From: Syntrophobacterales bacterium | GTDB taxonomy: Bacteria; Desulfobacterota; Syntrophorhabdia; Syntrophorhabdales; Syntrophorhabdaceae | Reading direction: 5' to 3' | DNA: 64,000 nt | NCBI GenBank assembly: GCA_031274925.1 | Contig: JAISPL010000053.1 | Location: 1 to 64,000 of the forward strand | Shown here: in pieces, positions 44,073-52,612 of the stretch | How the letters are laid out: each line of letters starts with the position of its first letter | Numbering within the stretch: the first letter of the stretch is position 1 | Position numbers and translations under genes: made by a program | Notes under the pieces: model-generated | Databases searched by the model: none | What the model saw: only the letters and a program-made list of their open reading frames with translations | Told to the model about the DNA's origin: nothing

Positions 44073-44825
44073 TCATAAGGCGTCCTCCGTGATGTGATCA
44101 ATTATGCAGAGCGCAACCGTAATATTGTCCAAGCCGCCTGCGGCATTTGCTGATTCAACGAGCCATTCTGCCTTCTCGCCGAGGCCGAGAGGGAGGGAAA
44201 GGATTTCGACCATTTTTTCCTCGGTGATCATATCAGAAAGACCATCCGAGCAAAGGAGGAAAAGATCGCCAGGTATCCCTTTCCCCCGTATAAGGTCAAC
44301 CGCGAGCGTCTCATTCACCCCCCCCACAGTCCTCGTGATTACATTTCGGAGCGCATAAGTCCTCGCCTCCTCGGGAGTGATAAACCCTTTGTCCAACTGA
44401 TCCTGGATGATTGAGTGGTCCCTCGTCATCCGTCTCAATTTTCCGTTCCTGAAAAGATAGGTGCGGCTGTCACCCACGTGACCCAAGGGGTAGCACTGGT
44501 CCTCAAAAGTCAGAAGCTCCGCCGTGCATCCCATGTCTTTGAGATCCTGGTTATCCAAAGCCTCCTTCCATATCGTTTCATTGGCGAGAAGAAAGGCCCG
44601 CTGCACAAGTTCGGCTGCGCCTTCTTCTCCCTGCCTGCCGTCTTTTTCAAATATCTGAAAAGCAGACCTCACAAATATGGCACTGGCCACCTCTCCGGAC
44701 GCAGCCCCACCCATACCGTCGGCAATGGAAGCAAAACTAAAGTCCGGCCTTATCATAAGGGCATCTTCATTGTTGTGACGTTTGCGACCAATATCCGATT
44801 TACCGGCGCACGTTATTCTTACCAT
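44073..44825 (-). CDS. PP2C-family serine/threonine protein phosphatase
   Basis: 250 residues. PPM signatures: SDIGRKRHNNEDAL (motif 1, metal Asp), ASIADGMGGAASGEVAS (motif 2, DGMGG), CTAELL, LGHVGDSRTYLF (GDSR), MTRDHSII, LFLLCSDGLSDM (C-terminal SDG) and GLDNITVALC (DNIT). All metal ligands are present. It is a cytoplasmic Stp/PrpC-like phosphatase that reverses Hanks-type kinase signalling. No kinase lies in the window. AGGAGCCAAG precedes the ATG. A tiny membrane-peptide ORF lies directly upstream in the same transcript. Confidence 0.93.
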   Translation of the reverse strand: MVRITCAGKSDIGRKRHNNEDALMIRPDFSFASIADGMGGAASGEVASAIFVRSAFQIFEKDGRQGEEGAAELVQRAFLLANETIWKEALDNQDLKDMGCTAELLTFEDQCYPLGHVGDSRTYLFRNGKLRRMTRDHSIIQDQLDKGFITPEEARTYALRNVITRTVGGVNETLAVDLIRGKGIPGDLFLLCSDGLSDMITEEKMVEILSLPLGLGEKAEWLVESANAAGGLDNITVALCIIDHITEDAL

Positions 44826-44877
44826 TCTTGGCTCCTAATCAATTTTAAGCTAAAATTCTCCTTGACTAAAGGAAAAA

Positions 44878-44949
44878 TTATAAGGCAGTAAGAACAAGAA
44901 TGATGACAATCGCGATGGCTTCCCTAGAAAAACTCGTTTTTTCAGACAT
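44878..44949 (-). CDS. 23-aa single-helix membrane peptide
   Basis: MSEKTSFSR followed by EAIAIVIILVLTAL and TAA. Nine polar residues lead into a 13-residue hydrophobic helix ending at the stop, like small inner-membrane regulatory peptides. The ribosome site AGGAGG sits 5 nt before ATG and is exceptionally strong. It lies 52 nt upstream of the PP2C gene on the same strand, under a near-consensus promoter. Too short for ordinary gene callers. No family recognised. Confidence 0.6.
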   Translation of the reverse strand: MSEKTSFSREAIAIVIILVLTAL

Positions 44950-44954
44950 AATAC

Positions 44955-44980
44955 CTCCTGAAGTTTATAGAAATCAGGAG
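44955..44980 (-). promoter_or_regulatory. Hairpin covering the ribosome site of the 23-aa ORF
   Basis: Minus strand: CTCCTGA (44974-44980), 12-nt AT-rich loop, TCAGGAG (44955-44961). The 3' arm contains the Shine-Dalgarno, so folding would hide it. This suggests translational control by temperature, protein or ligand. Confidence 0.6.
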
Positions 44981-45040
44981 ACATATCGTTAGCCAATCAT
45001 GGTTAACGCATACTTATAGCAGTTTATCACTCTTTTGTAG

Positions 45041-45069
45041 ATTTTAATCTTATTCTTTTTCGTTGTCAA
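45041..45069 (-). promoter_or_regulatory. Promoter of the peptide/PP2C unit
   Basis: Minus strand: TTGACA (45064-45069), 17-nt spacer, TAAAAT (45041-45046, 5 of 6). The leader to the small ORF is about 85 nt and also contains a GTTAACC/GGCTAAC inverted repeat at 44989-45008. Confidence 0.7.
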
Positions 45070-45089
45070 GCATTATATTCACCCCACTT

Positions 45090-45690
45090 AAAAACAGTCT
45101 GCAAGAACATCGTCAAATGAATCGAATAGACGCAAGATTACTGCGCAGCCGAGATTTGAGCCAGCCCCGGAAACGTTCAATCAAGTTTAGTTCCGGCGAA
45201 TAAGACGACAGGAAGAGAATTGTATGACCTTGCTTTCGGCGAAAAGGAACCAGCTTACTTTTTCTATGAAATATCCATAACAATCGTAGTATTTAGGGGA
45301 AGGGCAGGCGGTACTTCAATGTCCATTGCGCCGTCATACTGCAAAATGATTTCTCATGACAACTCCCGTACTTCTTACCGCTGATTTGGGCATATATTTC
45401 GCCCATCCATATTCGCGGTTGTCTAATCAGGCTGGACAGCACCCTGGTCATATGAATAAGTTCAACGAGTTCTTTTCGTTCTTCCTTTGAAAAGATAGAG
45501 GGTCGACGACCTCGAGCACGTGCCTCAAGTCGTTTTTATCTTTCAAACTCACGAATCCACCGGCTTACACTGTTTAGATGATAACCTGCAATATCGGAAA
45601 CTGCTGCCTTGAAATGCCAGAACTATAGGCTCTGATGGCAATAGAACGTGCTTCAGGGCTTGCTGTTTTCATATCAGACGTTTATTTGAA
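45090..45690 (-). pseudogene. Degraded IS630-family transposase
   Basis: Minus strand: MKTASPEARSIAIRAYSSGI at about 45671 going down, an HTH-like stretch, and near the end SSCRLIRRN*T*LNVSGAGS-type text whose frame-corrected form is YSPELNLIERFWGWLKSRL. The PELN.IE..W..LK block is the IS630/Tc1-mariner DDE signature. Multiple stops break it. It lies between the T2SS operon end and the PP2C promoter. Confidence 0.65.
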
Positions 45691-45795
45691 AGTTGAAGTG
45701 CTCTAAGCAAACCAGATGCCTCAGACGCCACATTCAGTGAGCGCTTTTGGAAGAAACGTTCTCTGACGGGTTAAGGAAGAATATCGTGTGTCTGG

Positions 45796-46497
45796 TCACG
45801 GCTTAGGCGGAATAACCTCGCCTCTTGGCCCCCGTGTAAAAGGTTGGCCTGGCGGCGCGTGTTGTATATTACCGGGGCCTGCTGCAGCCGCCGTCGGGGT
45901 AGTTATTGCGGAAGCTGGCGTCCGGGAAGGAACCGCCGCTCCCGCCGGAGGTCTGGGCGCACCTTTCCCCACATCGCCGCTTCTCCGCTTGGTCTCGTCG
46001 GAGAGGTGCACGACCATTGTCTCCTCGCCCCGCGCGAGGACTATCCTGTCTGTCTCTATACCCTTCAGGATAAACCCGTTGAACACATCTCCTTTTTTTG
46101 CCACTTGCTGTCTTTCGCCCCTGCCTGGGGTAGTCCTGGGAGATTTCTTATCCTCAATGTAGGCCACGCTTGCATCGCCATGGATTATGGTCCCGTAGAG
46201 CACGAGCTCTGGTTTCGGAAGTTGTTTTTCATCTTTTTTATCCACCGGGATACGCCTTTCGGGGTGGAAAAGATTGTTTTCACCGATCACCATGTAGTCG
46301 AGAGGCGAAGGTTCCTCCTCTTCCTGAGCGGCATGAGGTTCTTCCACAGCTTTGGGTTTCACGACCGGGAGGGTAAACTTCATCTGCATACGAAAGAGAG
46401 GCATTATAGCAAACAGGAGGATGGCCGCAATGGCGACAAGAATCATTATGTTCAGAAGGTTGACGTTTCTGTAAAAATACCTTAACGTACGTATCAT
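45796..46497 (-). CDS. gspC: Type II secretion GspC-like inner-membrane protein
   Basis: 233 residues from ATG 46495-46497 (AGGAGATAGG upstream). One membrane helix at about 14-35 (IMILVAIAAILLFAIMPLF), then a periplasmic HR-like domain: YMVIGENNLFHPER, LPKPELVLYGTIIHGDASVA with YIEDKK, VAKKGDVFNGFILKGIETD with RIVLARGEE. This is the GspC homology region that links the inner-membrane platform to the secretin. The tail is Pro/Ala-rich and lacks a PDZ domain. It is the last gene of the operon; an IS630 relic lies beyond. Confidence 0.82.
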   Translation of the reverse strand: MIRTLRYFYRNVNLLNIMILVAIAAILLFAIMPLFRMQMKFTLPVVKPKAVEEPHAAQEEEEPSPLDYMVIGENNLFHPERRIPVDKKDEKQLPKPELVLYGTIIHGDASVAYIEDKKSPRTTPGRGERQQVAKKGDVFNGFILKGIETDRIVLARGEETMVVHLSDETKRRSGDVGKGAPRPPAGAAVPSRTPASAITTPTAAAAGPGNIQHAPPGQPFTRGPRGEVIPPKP

Positions 46498-46498
46498 C

Positions 46499-47053
46499 CT
46501 ATCTCCTGTCTGTGAGTGCGGCAATCCTGAATTTTACCATAAGCTCCCTGGGTTCTTTGAAGTTCCTGACCCTTGTGTCTAGCTCCCTTATCACCATATA
46601 GGGCGTACTGGTCTCGATATTGTAGATAACGTCGCCTAATGCCCTGGTGTCTGGCAGGGTGACATCCATGGTAACATTCACGACCTTGAATTTTTCGAGG
46701 TCTTCGGGCTTTTCCACCCGTGCACTTGAGATTGAGCCTCCTTTGCCCGTAATCATACTCTTCACCGAGTTTTCGAGGGTATTGGCGGCAAGAGAGAGCG
46801 TCTGTGCGTCGATGATTTTCGACTCATCCGCCTTTCTCTTCTCCTTCAAGGCGGCAAGTCTGCTTTCGAGCGCCGGTTTCTCCGCTATTATCGATATATA
46901 CTTCTGAAGCGTTCTTGTCTTTGCGATCTGGGCTTCCTTGATCGTATCCCTTTCCGTTCTGACCTTCTCATATCCGTAATTGTAGACCGTAATCACGGCC
47001 AATATTGCAATTACGGGCAACGCAAACCTGAGGATATTACTCTGTTTCTCCAT
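46499..47053 (-). CDS. gspM: Type II secretion GspM/PilO-like protein
   Basis: 184 residues from ATG 47051-47053. A short basic head, one membrane helix (FALPVIAILAVITVYNYG), a coiled-coil (VRTERDTIKEAQIAKTRTLQ and following) and a ferredoxin-like periplasmic domain (VVNVTMDVTLPDTRALGDVI, TPYMVIRELDTRV). This is the GspM/PilO layout. It pairs with GspL in the inner-membrane platform. The gene overlaps the end of gspL by 17 bp and ends one base before the gspC start. Confidence 0.8.
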   Translation of the reverse strand: MEKQSNILRFALPVIAILAVITVYNYGYEKVRTERDTIKEAQIAKTRTLQKYISIIAEKPALESRLAALKEKRKADESKIIDAQTLSLAANTLENSVKSMITGKGGSISSARVEKPEDLEKFKVVNVTMDVTLPDTRALGDVIYNIETSTPYMVIRELDTRVRNFKEPRELMVKFRIAALTDRR

Positions 47054-48581
47054 CTTTAACCTTATCCGCCCCCTCCTTGGCAAAACCTTCTAACTCCATC
47101 TTGATCACAAATCTGTCGGCGTTCGCTCTGGCATCCCTGATAGTAGGAGATGCGAATTCCACTTTCTTTAGGCGCTTCGACTGTTCCAGTTTAGGGAGAA
47201 CCTCCGAAGCGGAGTTCGCATACCCTTCAAGCTCCATCGTCGTCTCGGTAATCCTGGACCTGGTGAGCCAGACGCTCTTAGGAAGGCTCGTGGTCAGTTC
47301 TTTAAGGAGAACTAGCGACATGGGATTGTTCGCCTTGAAATTGTCTATGGCAGCCAACTCGGCGGCAACCGCATCCACCTCTTTTTTCAAGGCCTCAACC
47401 TTTTTTACCTCTTCCTTTCTGATTGAGATCTGACGGTTGATTTCCTGAAGCCTTTTCTGTTCCCTCTGCAAAGGAAGGATCACATAAGGGATCCAAGACG
47501 CAAGGAGAAGTATAATAAGGACAAGCGTTGCCGCCTTGGGAACCGTGATTTTGGCTTCAAGCCCCTTTCCCAGAATATTGAACCCTTTCGCTTCAGGCCA
47601 GAGGGATTCAAGAGCAGCCCCAACGGCATTATAGGAAAAATCATCCAGACTCGCGGACAGCTTGAGTCTGACGTCGTCTCCGCTCAGCGCTTTTACAGGC
47701 ATGCCAAGGGACAGGCTCAAGGGCATGTCGTCTTTGCCTTTCGTGTATGCCAGAGCTGTTGGGGTAATCTTCAGACTCCGCGCCAGGCTGACAGCAGGCC
47801 CAACCCCGCCCGCAATCAAGCCCGCCTTTTCCGCCGGGCTGCTTTCTGGAAAAATTCCTCCAAAGGCCATCACGACACGACCGCTACGAACAAATCCTCC
47901 TTCATACCCGTGAGGATCCACATCGAGACATATGAAATCCGAAGCGAAGTCCATGTAGGAACAAAGCGTACCGAGTCCCGAGAGATTGACGGTCACCCTC
48001 TCGACAAATATGTTTTCAGCCAAAAGCGCGTTCAGATATTGATTTATCAGGTCAGCTCTCGCAGCGACTATAATAATGGTCAGCTTATCTTCCGTTTCGG
48101 AGAGAATCTTAAAGTCGTAATAGGCACTCTCCGAGCTAAACGGGGTAAGTCTGTCCAGCTCGTACGCCACCACATCGCCGATATTGGACTTCACAGCAGA
48201 TGGAAGGTCCGCAGTCCTGATAATAATCCACTCCTTGGGAATACTCAACGTGACATACCTTTTCAGCACTTTAAGTTCCCTAAAACCGACAACCAGGGTA
48301 GAAACCATGTTCGCCGGACTCGGATATCTGCCTTCCTCAAAAAGATACTTCCTGCACCAGTTGATCTTGATTTTCGAGAAAAATTTCGATCCCAGCGCCA
48401 CCCACAGGGAACCACGCTCAATTGATACTGCGAGCGATTTCTTTGGCACCAAGATACCTTCCATGAGGCTGAAGGTAAGCAAGTTGAAGAAGGGTTTCCA
48501 CCATAGCTGAACCTTTGCCGCAAAGTCTGGCCAGAACGAGGTCAATCCGGACAGCCTTTTCATTACTTCTGTCCGCGTCAT
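47037..48581 (-). CDS. gspL: Type II secretion GspL-like protein (actin-like plus PilN domains)
   Basis: 514 residues. Residues 45-360 form an actin-like cytoplasmic fold (LAVSIERGSLWVALGSKFF, VVAYELDRLTPFSSESAYYD, FICLDVDPHGYEGG) that would contact GspE. A membrane helix lies near 373-395 (AATLVLIILLLASWIPYVIL). A coiled-coil and PilN-like periplasmic domain follow (LLKELTTSLPKSVWLTRSRI, TMELEGYANSASEVL). This matches GspL/PilM-PilN fusions. Start ATG has GGAGATAATCG upstream. Confidence 0.85.
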   Translation of the reverse strand: MTRTEVMKRLSGLTSFWPDFAAKVQLWWKPFFNLLTFSLMEGILVPKKSLAVSIERGSLWVALGSKFFSKIKINWCRKYLFEEGRYPSPANMVSTLVVGFRELKVLKRYVTLSIPKEWIIIRTADLPSAVKSNIGDVVAYELDRLTPFSSESAYYDFKILSETEDKLTIIIVAARADLINQYLNALLAENIFVERVTVNLSGLGTLCSYMDFASDFICLDVDPHGYEGGFVRSGRVVMAFGGIFPESSPAEKAGLIAGGVGPAVSLARSLKITPTALAYTKGKDDMPLSLSLGMPVKALSGDDVRLKLSASLDDFSYNAVGAALESLWPEAKGFNILGKGLEAKITVPKAATLVLIILLLASWIPYVILPLQREQKRLQEINRQISIRKEEVKKVEALKKEVDAVAAELAAIDNFKANNPMSLVLLKELTTSLPKSVWLTRSRITETTMELEGYANSASEVLPKLEQSKRLKKVEFASPTIRDARANADRFVIKMELEGFAKEGADKVKDGETE

Positions 48582-48649
48582 TCGATTATCTCCATCTGTT
48601 TTTCATTACTATCCACGGCGTGTCTTAGACCTCCGTCCATACGCTTCGC

Positions 48650-49657
48650 TCATAGTTTCTGCTCCCGCCACGGTTTAGTCCCTGCCGGAGCCTTATAATA
48701 TATATACCGGCACCTGTCTCCCTGTATATCCACAATACCCTTCACTGTGAGGCCCTGACCCTTCTTATATCCGGTCGATTCGATCGTGTAAAGGCTCGAT
48801 CCGGTATAGCCGACATACGGTAATATTGTCGTGAAGGCGTCTCCCATGACTTGGTTTACCTGCTCAAGGTCAGTTATATCTACCAAGCTTCTCATGCCGA
48901 CGACCTGGTCCGCCATCTCGGGCGTCATTCCGGGCAAGGCAGCCAAGACCTCCTTTGGAGCAGTGTTGATGTTAATTTTCCCCGCAGTGGAATAGACGGT
49001 GACGAAATTGAAAATGCCCGGCGTCTTGGCATTTCCGTAAAGGATTTCAGGCGTCATTCCTTTTACGAGCAGAAGTTCCTCCACTGCCTCAAATTTACCG
49101 TTCCTTGCCGCATAGGGGACAGGCAAAGACATGTAATAGTCGCTTTCAGCGCCGTTTAGCCTGTGGGTATCGTCACTGTCGGTCCAGTCCCGGACAGAGT
49201 CCACTATTGTATCCGCCAGTTCTTTGGGTACACCCCTGTTTACAAGCAAATTACCCAATATTATATCAGAATTGTCTGTTAAAAGGTTTATATTAATCTT
49301 CCCCGATTCATCGAGGATTCCATATACATAATAATCTGCTCCCAGCTGGCCCGTATACTCCCTTCCATCCACTCTTACAACCTCGCTCTCCATTGGCGCT
49401 GTCGGCAGGTTTTTGATGTGGTCCCTGTAGAGCATCTCCATGATTGCCCTTTCCATCCCCGCCTCCGCCAGGAACTGCTTCTCCATGCCTTCCTTGAAGA
49501 AGAGCGTCGCATGGGTATCGGTTCTTGTCATGAAAGAAAAAGAAAGGGCAATGACAGTAAGGATGATCACAATCCAGAGCACCATAAGAAGCGCGATCCC
49601 CCGGTCCGAGGCCATAATTTTTGGCATTGAGGCGCGAAAGCCAGCATTGACCAGCAT
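48650..49657 (-). CDS. gspK: Type II secretion minor pseudopilin GspK
   Basis: 335 residues. Prepilin-like leader ends ASDRG|IALLMVLWIVIIL; GspK proteins characteristically lack the Glu5 of other pseudopilins, as here. The globular part has the GspK SAM-like helical insert: LLTDNSDIILGNLLVNRGVP, VDSVRDWTDSDDTHRLNGAE (calcium-type acidic residues), FEAVEELLLVKGMTPE and GKININTAPKEVLAALPGMT. GspK caps the pseudopilus tip with I and J. An AGGAGA lies before the 49657 start; Met 11 and Met 15 are alternatives. Confidence 0.9.
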   Translation of the reverse strand: MLVNAGFRASMPKIMASDRGIALLMVLWIVIILTVIALSFSFMTRTDTHATLFFKEGMEKQFLAEAGMERAIMEMLYRDHIKNLPTAPMESEVVRVDGREYTGQLGADYYVYGILDESGKININLLTDNSDIILGNLLVNRGVPKELADTIVDSVRDWTDSDDTHRLNGAESDYYMSLPVPYAARNGKFEAVEELLLVKGMTPEILYGNAKTPGIFNFVTVYSTAGKININTAPKEVLAALPGMTPEMADQVVGMRSLVDITDLEQVNQVMGDAFTTILPYVGYTGSSLYTIESTGYKKGQGLTVKGIVDIQGDRCRYIYYKAPAGTKPWREQKL

Positions 49658-49688
49658 AATCAGACTGTCTCCTGATTTTTCATTTCCA

Positions 49689-50435
49689 TTATCGTATCAC
49701 CCTATCATCCAGAAGATCATCTGGATTATCATCTGAACTATCATCTGAACTATCATCTGAACTATCGCCAATGCCATCTATTTCCGTTCCTTCAGCCCTC
49801 ATGGGTATAACCAGCATAATCTGACGTCTTCCGCTTACAAGCCAGATCCTCACTTTCTCCGGGGTTTTCAAGTCGTCGGTCCACTGATTCAGCCATTCGC
49901 CCGCTTCGTCGGTGGAGTCTCTGGAGAAGTACTCGAAAAATATCTGATCAAGGTTCCTGAGAAGCCTTGTCTGCCTTATGCCCGTGGTACCGATCGTACT
50001 TTCGGTTGCATACATGGTCACCGTTCCGTTCTCCTCAAACTGGACCTTGTATGTTACCAGCACATATCCCCTTCTGCCTGTCCAGATGGAATAGTTGGTC
50101 GCCACCCTCATGTAGTCCCTGCTCCCTTCAAAGTAGACTCGCTTCGCCCCGTCCTGTTCATAGGTGAGAGGCGCCCCGGACTGGATCTGGGCGTTTATTA
50201 TCGTAAGAGAGGCTCTGAACCTCTCAAGGTTCTCTATCTTCCTTTCCCCGCTGTCCGCAGAGCGGTATCCAAGCCTGATCGCACCGGCGACTATGAGAAT
50301 AATGGTCGCCACGAGGGTAATAGCTATGATCAGTTCAAGGAGTGTAAATCCTTTATCACCGTTATCACCGTCTCGTGTTCCCGCCGCCTTTCTCATGATC
50401 CCGAACCGAGGTTCCGGCTCTTTTACGTCAGCCAT
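49689..50435 (-). CDS. gspJ: Type II secretion minor pseudopilin GspJ
   Basis: 248 residues from ATG 50433-50435; a GTG at 50447 and the Met at 50394-50396 are also possible. Leader NGDKG|FTLLELIIAITL with Glu5, hydrophobic helix, then a J-type domain (AIRLGYRSADSGERKIENLE, VYFEGSRDYMRVAT, IFFEYFSRD). The C-terminus is an acidic Ser/Asp repeat, DSSDDSSDDSSDD, encoded by a 12-bp tandem repeat, and is not part of the family fold. Forms the tip complex with GspI and GspK. Confidence 0.85.
   Translation of the reverse strand: MADVKEPEPRFGIMRKAAGTRDGDNGDKGFTLLELIIAITLVATIILIVAGAIRLGYRSADSGERKIENLERFRASLTIINAQIQSGAPLTYEQDGAKRVYFEGSRDYMRVATNYSIWTGRRGYVLVTYKVQFEENGTVTMYATESTIGTTGIRQTRLLRNLDQIFFEYFSRDSTDEAGEWLNQWTDDLKTPEKVRIWLVSGRRQIMLVIPMRAEGTEIDGIGDSSDDSSDDSSDDNPDDLLDDRVIR
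49716..49763 (-). repeat. 12-bp tandem repeat inside gspJ
   Basis: Four units ATCATCTGAACT (plus strand), the first diverged (ATCATCTGGATT), encoding the Asp-Ser-Ser-Asp tail of GspJ. The unit is a multiple of three, so copy changes keep the frame. Confidence 0.85.
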
Positions 50436-50448
50436 GCCGAGCCACACC

Positions 50449-50895
50449 CTAGACCTTTCTGTGAATCATTTTCATGCTTCTCACGGTCAGAGCTTTCCTC
50501 TTTGAGTCTTTAATCCAGTGCACTGTCAGCACGACCTCCAGAAGCTGGACCTGAAGCTCTTTTGTCCTTTCCTTAAACGTCTCGACCACGGCAATATCGA
50601 CCGTGTAACCGTCGACGGTAGTTTCACTCCACACTTTTTCAGCCAGGTTTTCGTCCTCCAGCACTTCCCTCATCTTTGTCTGGGCACGCACCACAGCCGA
50701 GACATAATCCTCGGAACCTCTCACAGCCTTGAGGTTGGCCGAGATAAGCTGAAAAATTATGGTCACCGATATGCCCAGTATAGCGAGGGCCACAAGTACC
50801 TCAAGGAGCGTGAACCCTCCTTGTCCAAGATTGGACCAGGCTCTCGCCCGGGTCTTTACATTCCCGGGCCTCAGCAGACGTACCGCGTATCTCAT
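50449..50895 (-). CDS. gspI: Type II secretion minor pseudopilin GspI
   Basis: 148 residues. Leader ends LGQGG|FTLLEVLVALAILGI, with Glu5 and a long hydrophobic helix. Then NLKAVRGSEDYVSAVVRAQT and TVDGYTVDIAVVETFKE, the I/J-type beta domain, and a basic tail. The leader is unusually long (about 27 residues). Its start overlaps the gspH stop by 4 bp. Confidence 0.85.
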   Translation of the reverse strand: MRYAVRLLRPGNVKTRARAWSNLGQGGFTLLEVLVALAILGISVTIIFQLISANLKAVRGSEDYVSAVVRAQTKMREVLEDENLAEKVWSETTVDGYTVDIAVVETFKERTKELQVQLLEVVLTVHWIKDSKRKALTVRSMKMIHRKV

Positions 50896-51407
50896 CGGCG
50901 CACCTTCACGGAACCCACCACCGGGTCCATTTCGATATAGATGACCTTTTTTCTCGCAGCCAGCACAAGCATCCCGCCTTCGACTCCGCCAGTGGAACGG
51001 AATGTAATAAGGTACTTCCCGTTCCTCACCTGTCCCACTATAGGGTCTACCGCCATGATGGATACATCTGACGGTACGGTCTTCATACGCATGCCCTCAA
51101 TTCCGTATCTCTTCATATCAAGGTCCACCGTGAGAATCAGGTCTTCCCCTCTGTTCTGGGCAAGGAATTTCATCTGCCTGACGGACGCCGTTAATTCGCG
51201 CCCAGTTGCGGCGAGATGGGCGCCTGGAAGGGTATTCGCAAAAAACATGGCGCCAAGACCGAGTATGAGGGCGGCGATTGCCATCACAAGGATCAGCTCA
51301 AGGAGGGTAAAACCAGGGGACTGGCGGGCATTGCAACACCCCAGGCGCACCGTCGTCCAGGCAAAAGCCCCAACCGAAGGTCTTAAGCGGCATAAGTGGT
51401 CTTTCAC
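50892..51407 (-). CDS. gspH: Type II secretion minor pseudopilin GspH
   Basis: 171 residues. Leader ends ARQSPG|FTLLELILVMAIAALI (Glu5 present). The GspH domain follows: RELTASVRQMKFLAQNRGED, YLITFRSTGGVEGGMLVL and KKVIYIEMDPVVGSVKV. Similar in layout to FimT/GspH proteins. It follows gspF directly; the position usually held by gspG is empty. Confidence 0.85.
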   Translation of the reverse strand: MKDHLCRLRPSVGAFAWTTVRLGCCNARQSPGFTLLELILVMAIAALILGLGAMFFANTLPGAHLAATGRELTASVRQMKFLAQNRGEDLILTVDLDMKRYGIEGMRMKTVPSDVSIMAVDPIVGQVRNGKYLITFRSTGGVEGGMLVLAARKKVIYIEMDPVVGSVKVRR

Positions 51408-51415
51408 GCTTAACC

Positions 51416-52612
51416 TCAGAACGGCATATCCGTGATGCTGAAAATTGCCATGAGCATGGAGATTACGATAAACCCGATGACAAGACCCATTATGAGAATC
51501 ATGGCCGGTTCTATGAAACCCACGAATCTCTTAACCGTATCCCTCAGGCTCTTCTCGTATGCAGTGGCTACTTTAAGGAGCATCGCATCAAGCTGTCCAG
51601 TTTCCTCACCGACCTTTATCATGGAAAGGGCAAGGGGGGGAAGTACTTTCGCCGCGGCCAGCGGGACGGCGATACCTTTGCCTTCCTTGGTTTCTTTGGC
51701 GACCGTGTCCAGACCGGAAGCGATCACCTGGTTGTTGATGACATCTTTGGAATTATTTAGGGCCTGAAGGAAGGATACCCCGCTCCGGAGCAAGGTCCCT
51801 AAGGTGCGGCAGAACCGAGCGGTCTCGAGTTTCCCCACCACATCCCCAAGAAGGCGGAGTTTCATTGCGTCCCATTGATACTTTCCCGACGCCGTTTTCA
51901 CATACATCTTGGCCGCTATCCACGCACCTGCGATTAATGCCATCCCAAGCCACCAGTAGGTCCTCATACCTACGCTCACCGCAAGGAGAACTTTGGTAGG
52001 CAACGGAAGGTTGCCTCCAAGTTCCGTAAATATGACGGAAAATTTAGGGAGCACGAAGGTGAGCAGTATAATGATCGAAATGCCGCCGGTGAGGCTCAGG
52101 ATCGTTGGATAGATCATGGCCGAGAATATCTGGTCCTTCAATTCCTTCGTCGATTCGAGGAACTCGTTCAGTTTGTCAAGCACCACTTCGAGCACACCGC
52201 CGGCCTCGCCCGCCCTTATCATGTTTATGTAAAGCCGGGGAAACGTCTTCGGATGTTTCTGGAGGGCGTCGGAAAACGAACTTCCCTCCCGTATGGATTT
52301 GAGGATGGACTGTACTATCTCCTTCATATCCTTCCCCTCGGAAATCTCGGAAAGGATGTTGAGGCCCCTGTCCAATGGCAGTCCCGCTGAAAGAAGAACC
52401 GACAATTCAGCGGTGAAGGTAAGGAGGTCCCCCTTGGACCGCTTGAAGCTGATCTTCGCCTTGAGGCCTTTCTGTTTGGGCGCCACCACCTTGAGGGGGA
52501 TCATGCCCGTGCTCTTCAGCTTCTCTATGGCGGCTTTTTCGTCGGCCGCCTCAACAATACCCTCAAGTGGCTCACCGGCCATGGTGGTGGCCCGGTAAGA
52601 AAAAACTGCCAT
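51416..52612 (-). CDS. gspF: Type II secretion inner-membrane protein GspF
   Basis: 398 residues. An N-terminal pilin-cytoplasmic domain is followed by two repeated T2SSF domains (about 70-195 and 270-390), each with a hydrophobic pair: FSAMIYPTILSLTGGISIII, and then FVGFIEPAMILIMGLVIGFI. PRLYINMIRAGEAGGVLEVV and PLALSMIKVGEETGQLDAML are the duplicated GE..G motifs. Forms the platform core that works with GspE. ATG overlaps the gspE stop (ATGA-type). Confidence 0.94.
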   Translation of the reverse strand: MAVFSYRATTMAGEPLEGIVEAADEKAAIEKLKSTGMIPLKVVAPKQKGLKAKISFKRSKGDLLTFTAELSVLLSAGLPLDRGLNILSEISEGKDMKEIVQSILKSIREGSSFSDALQKHPKTFPRLYINMIRAGEAGGVLEVVLDKLNEFLESTKELKDQIFSAMIYPTILSLTGGISIIILLTFVLPKFSVIFTELGGNLPLPTKVLLAVSVGMRTYWWLGMALIAGAWIAAKMYVKTASGKYQWDAMKLRLLGDVVGKLETARFCRTLGTLLRSGVSFLQALNNSKDVINNQVIASGLDTVAKETKEGKGIAVPLAAAKVLPPLALSMIKVGEETGQLDAMLLKVATAYEKSLRDTVKRFVGFIEPAMILIMGLVIGFIVISMLMAIFSITDMPF

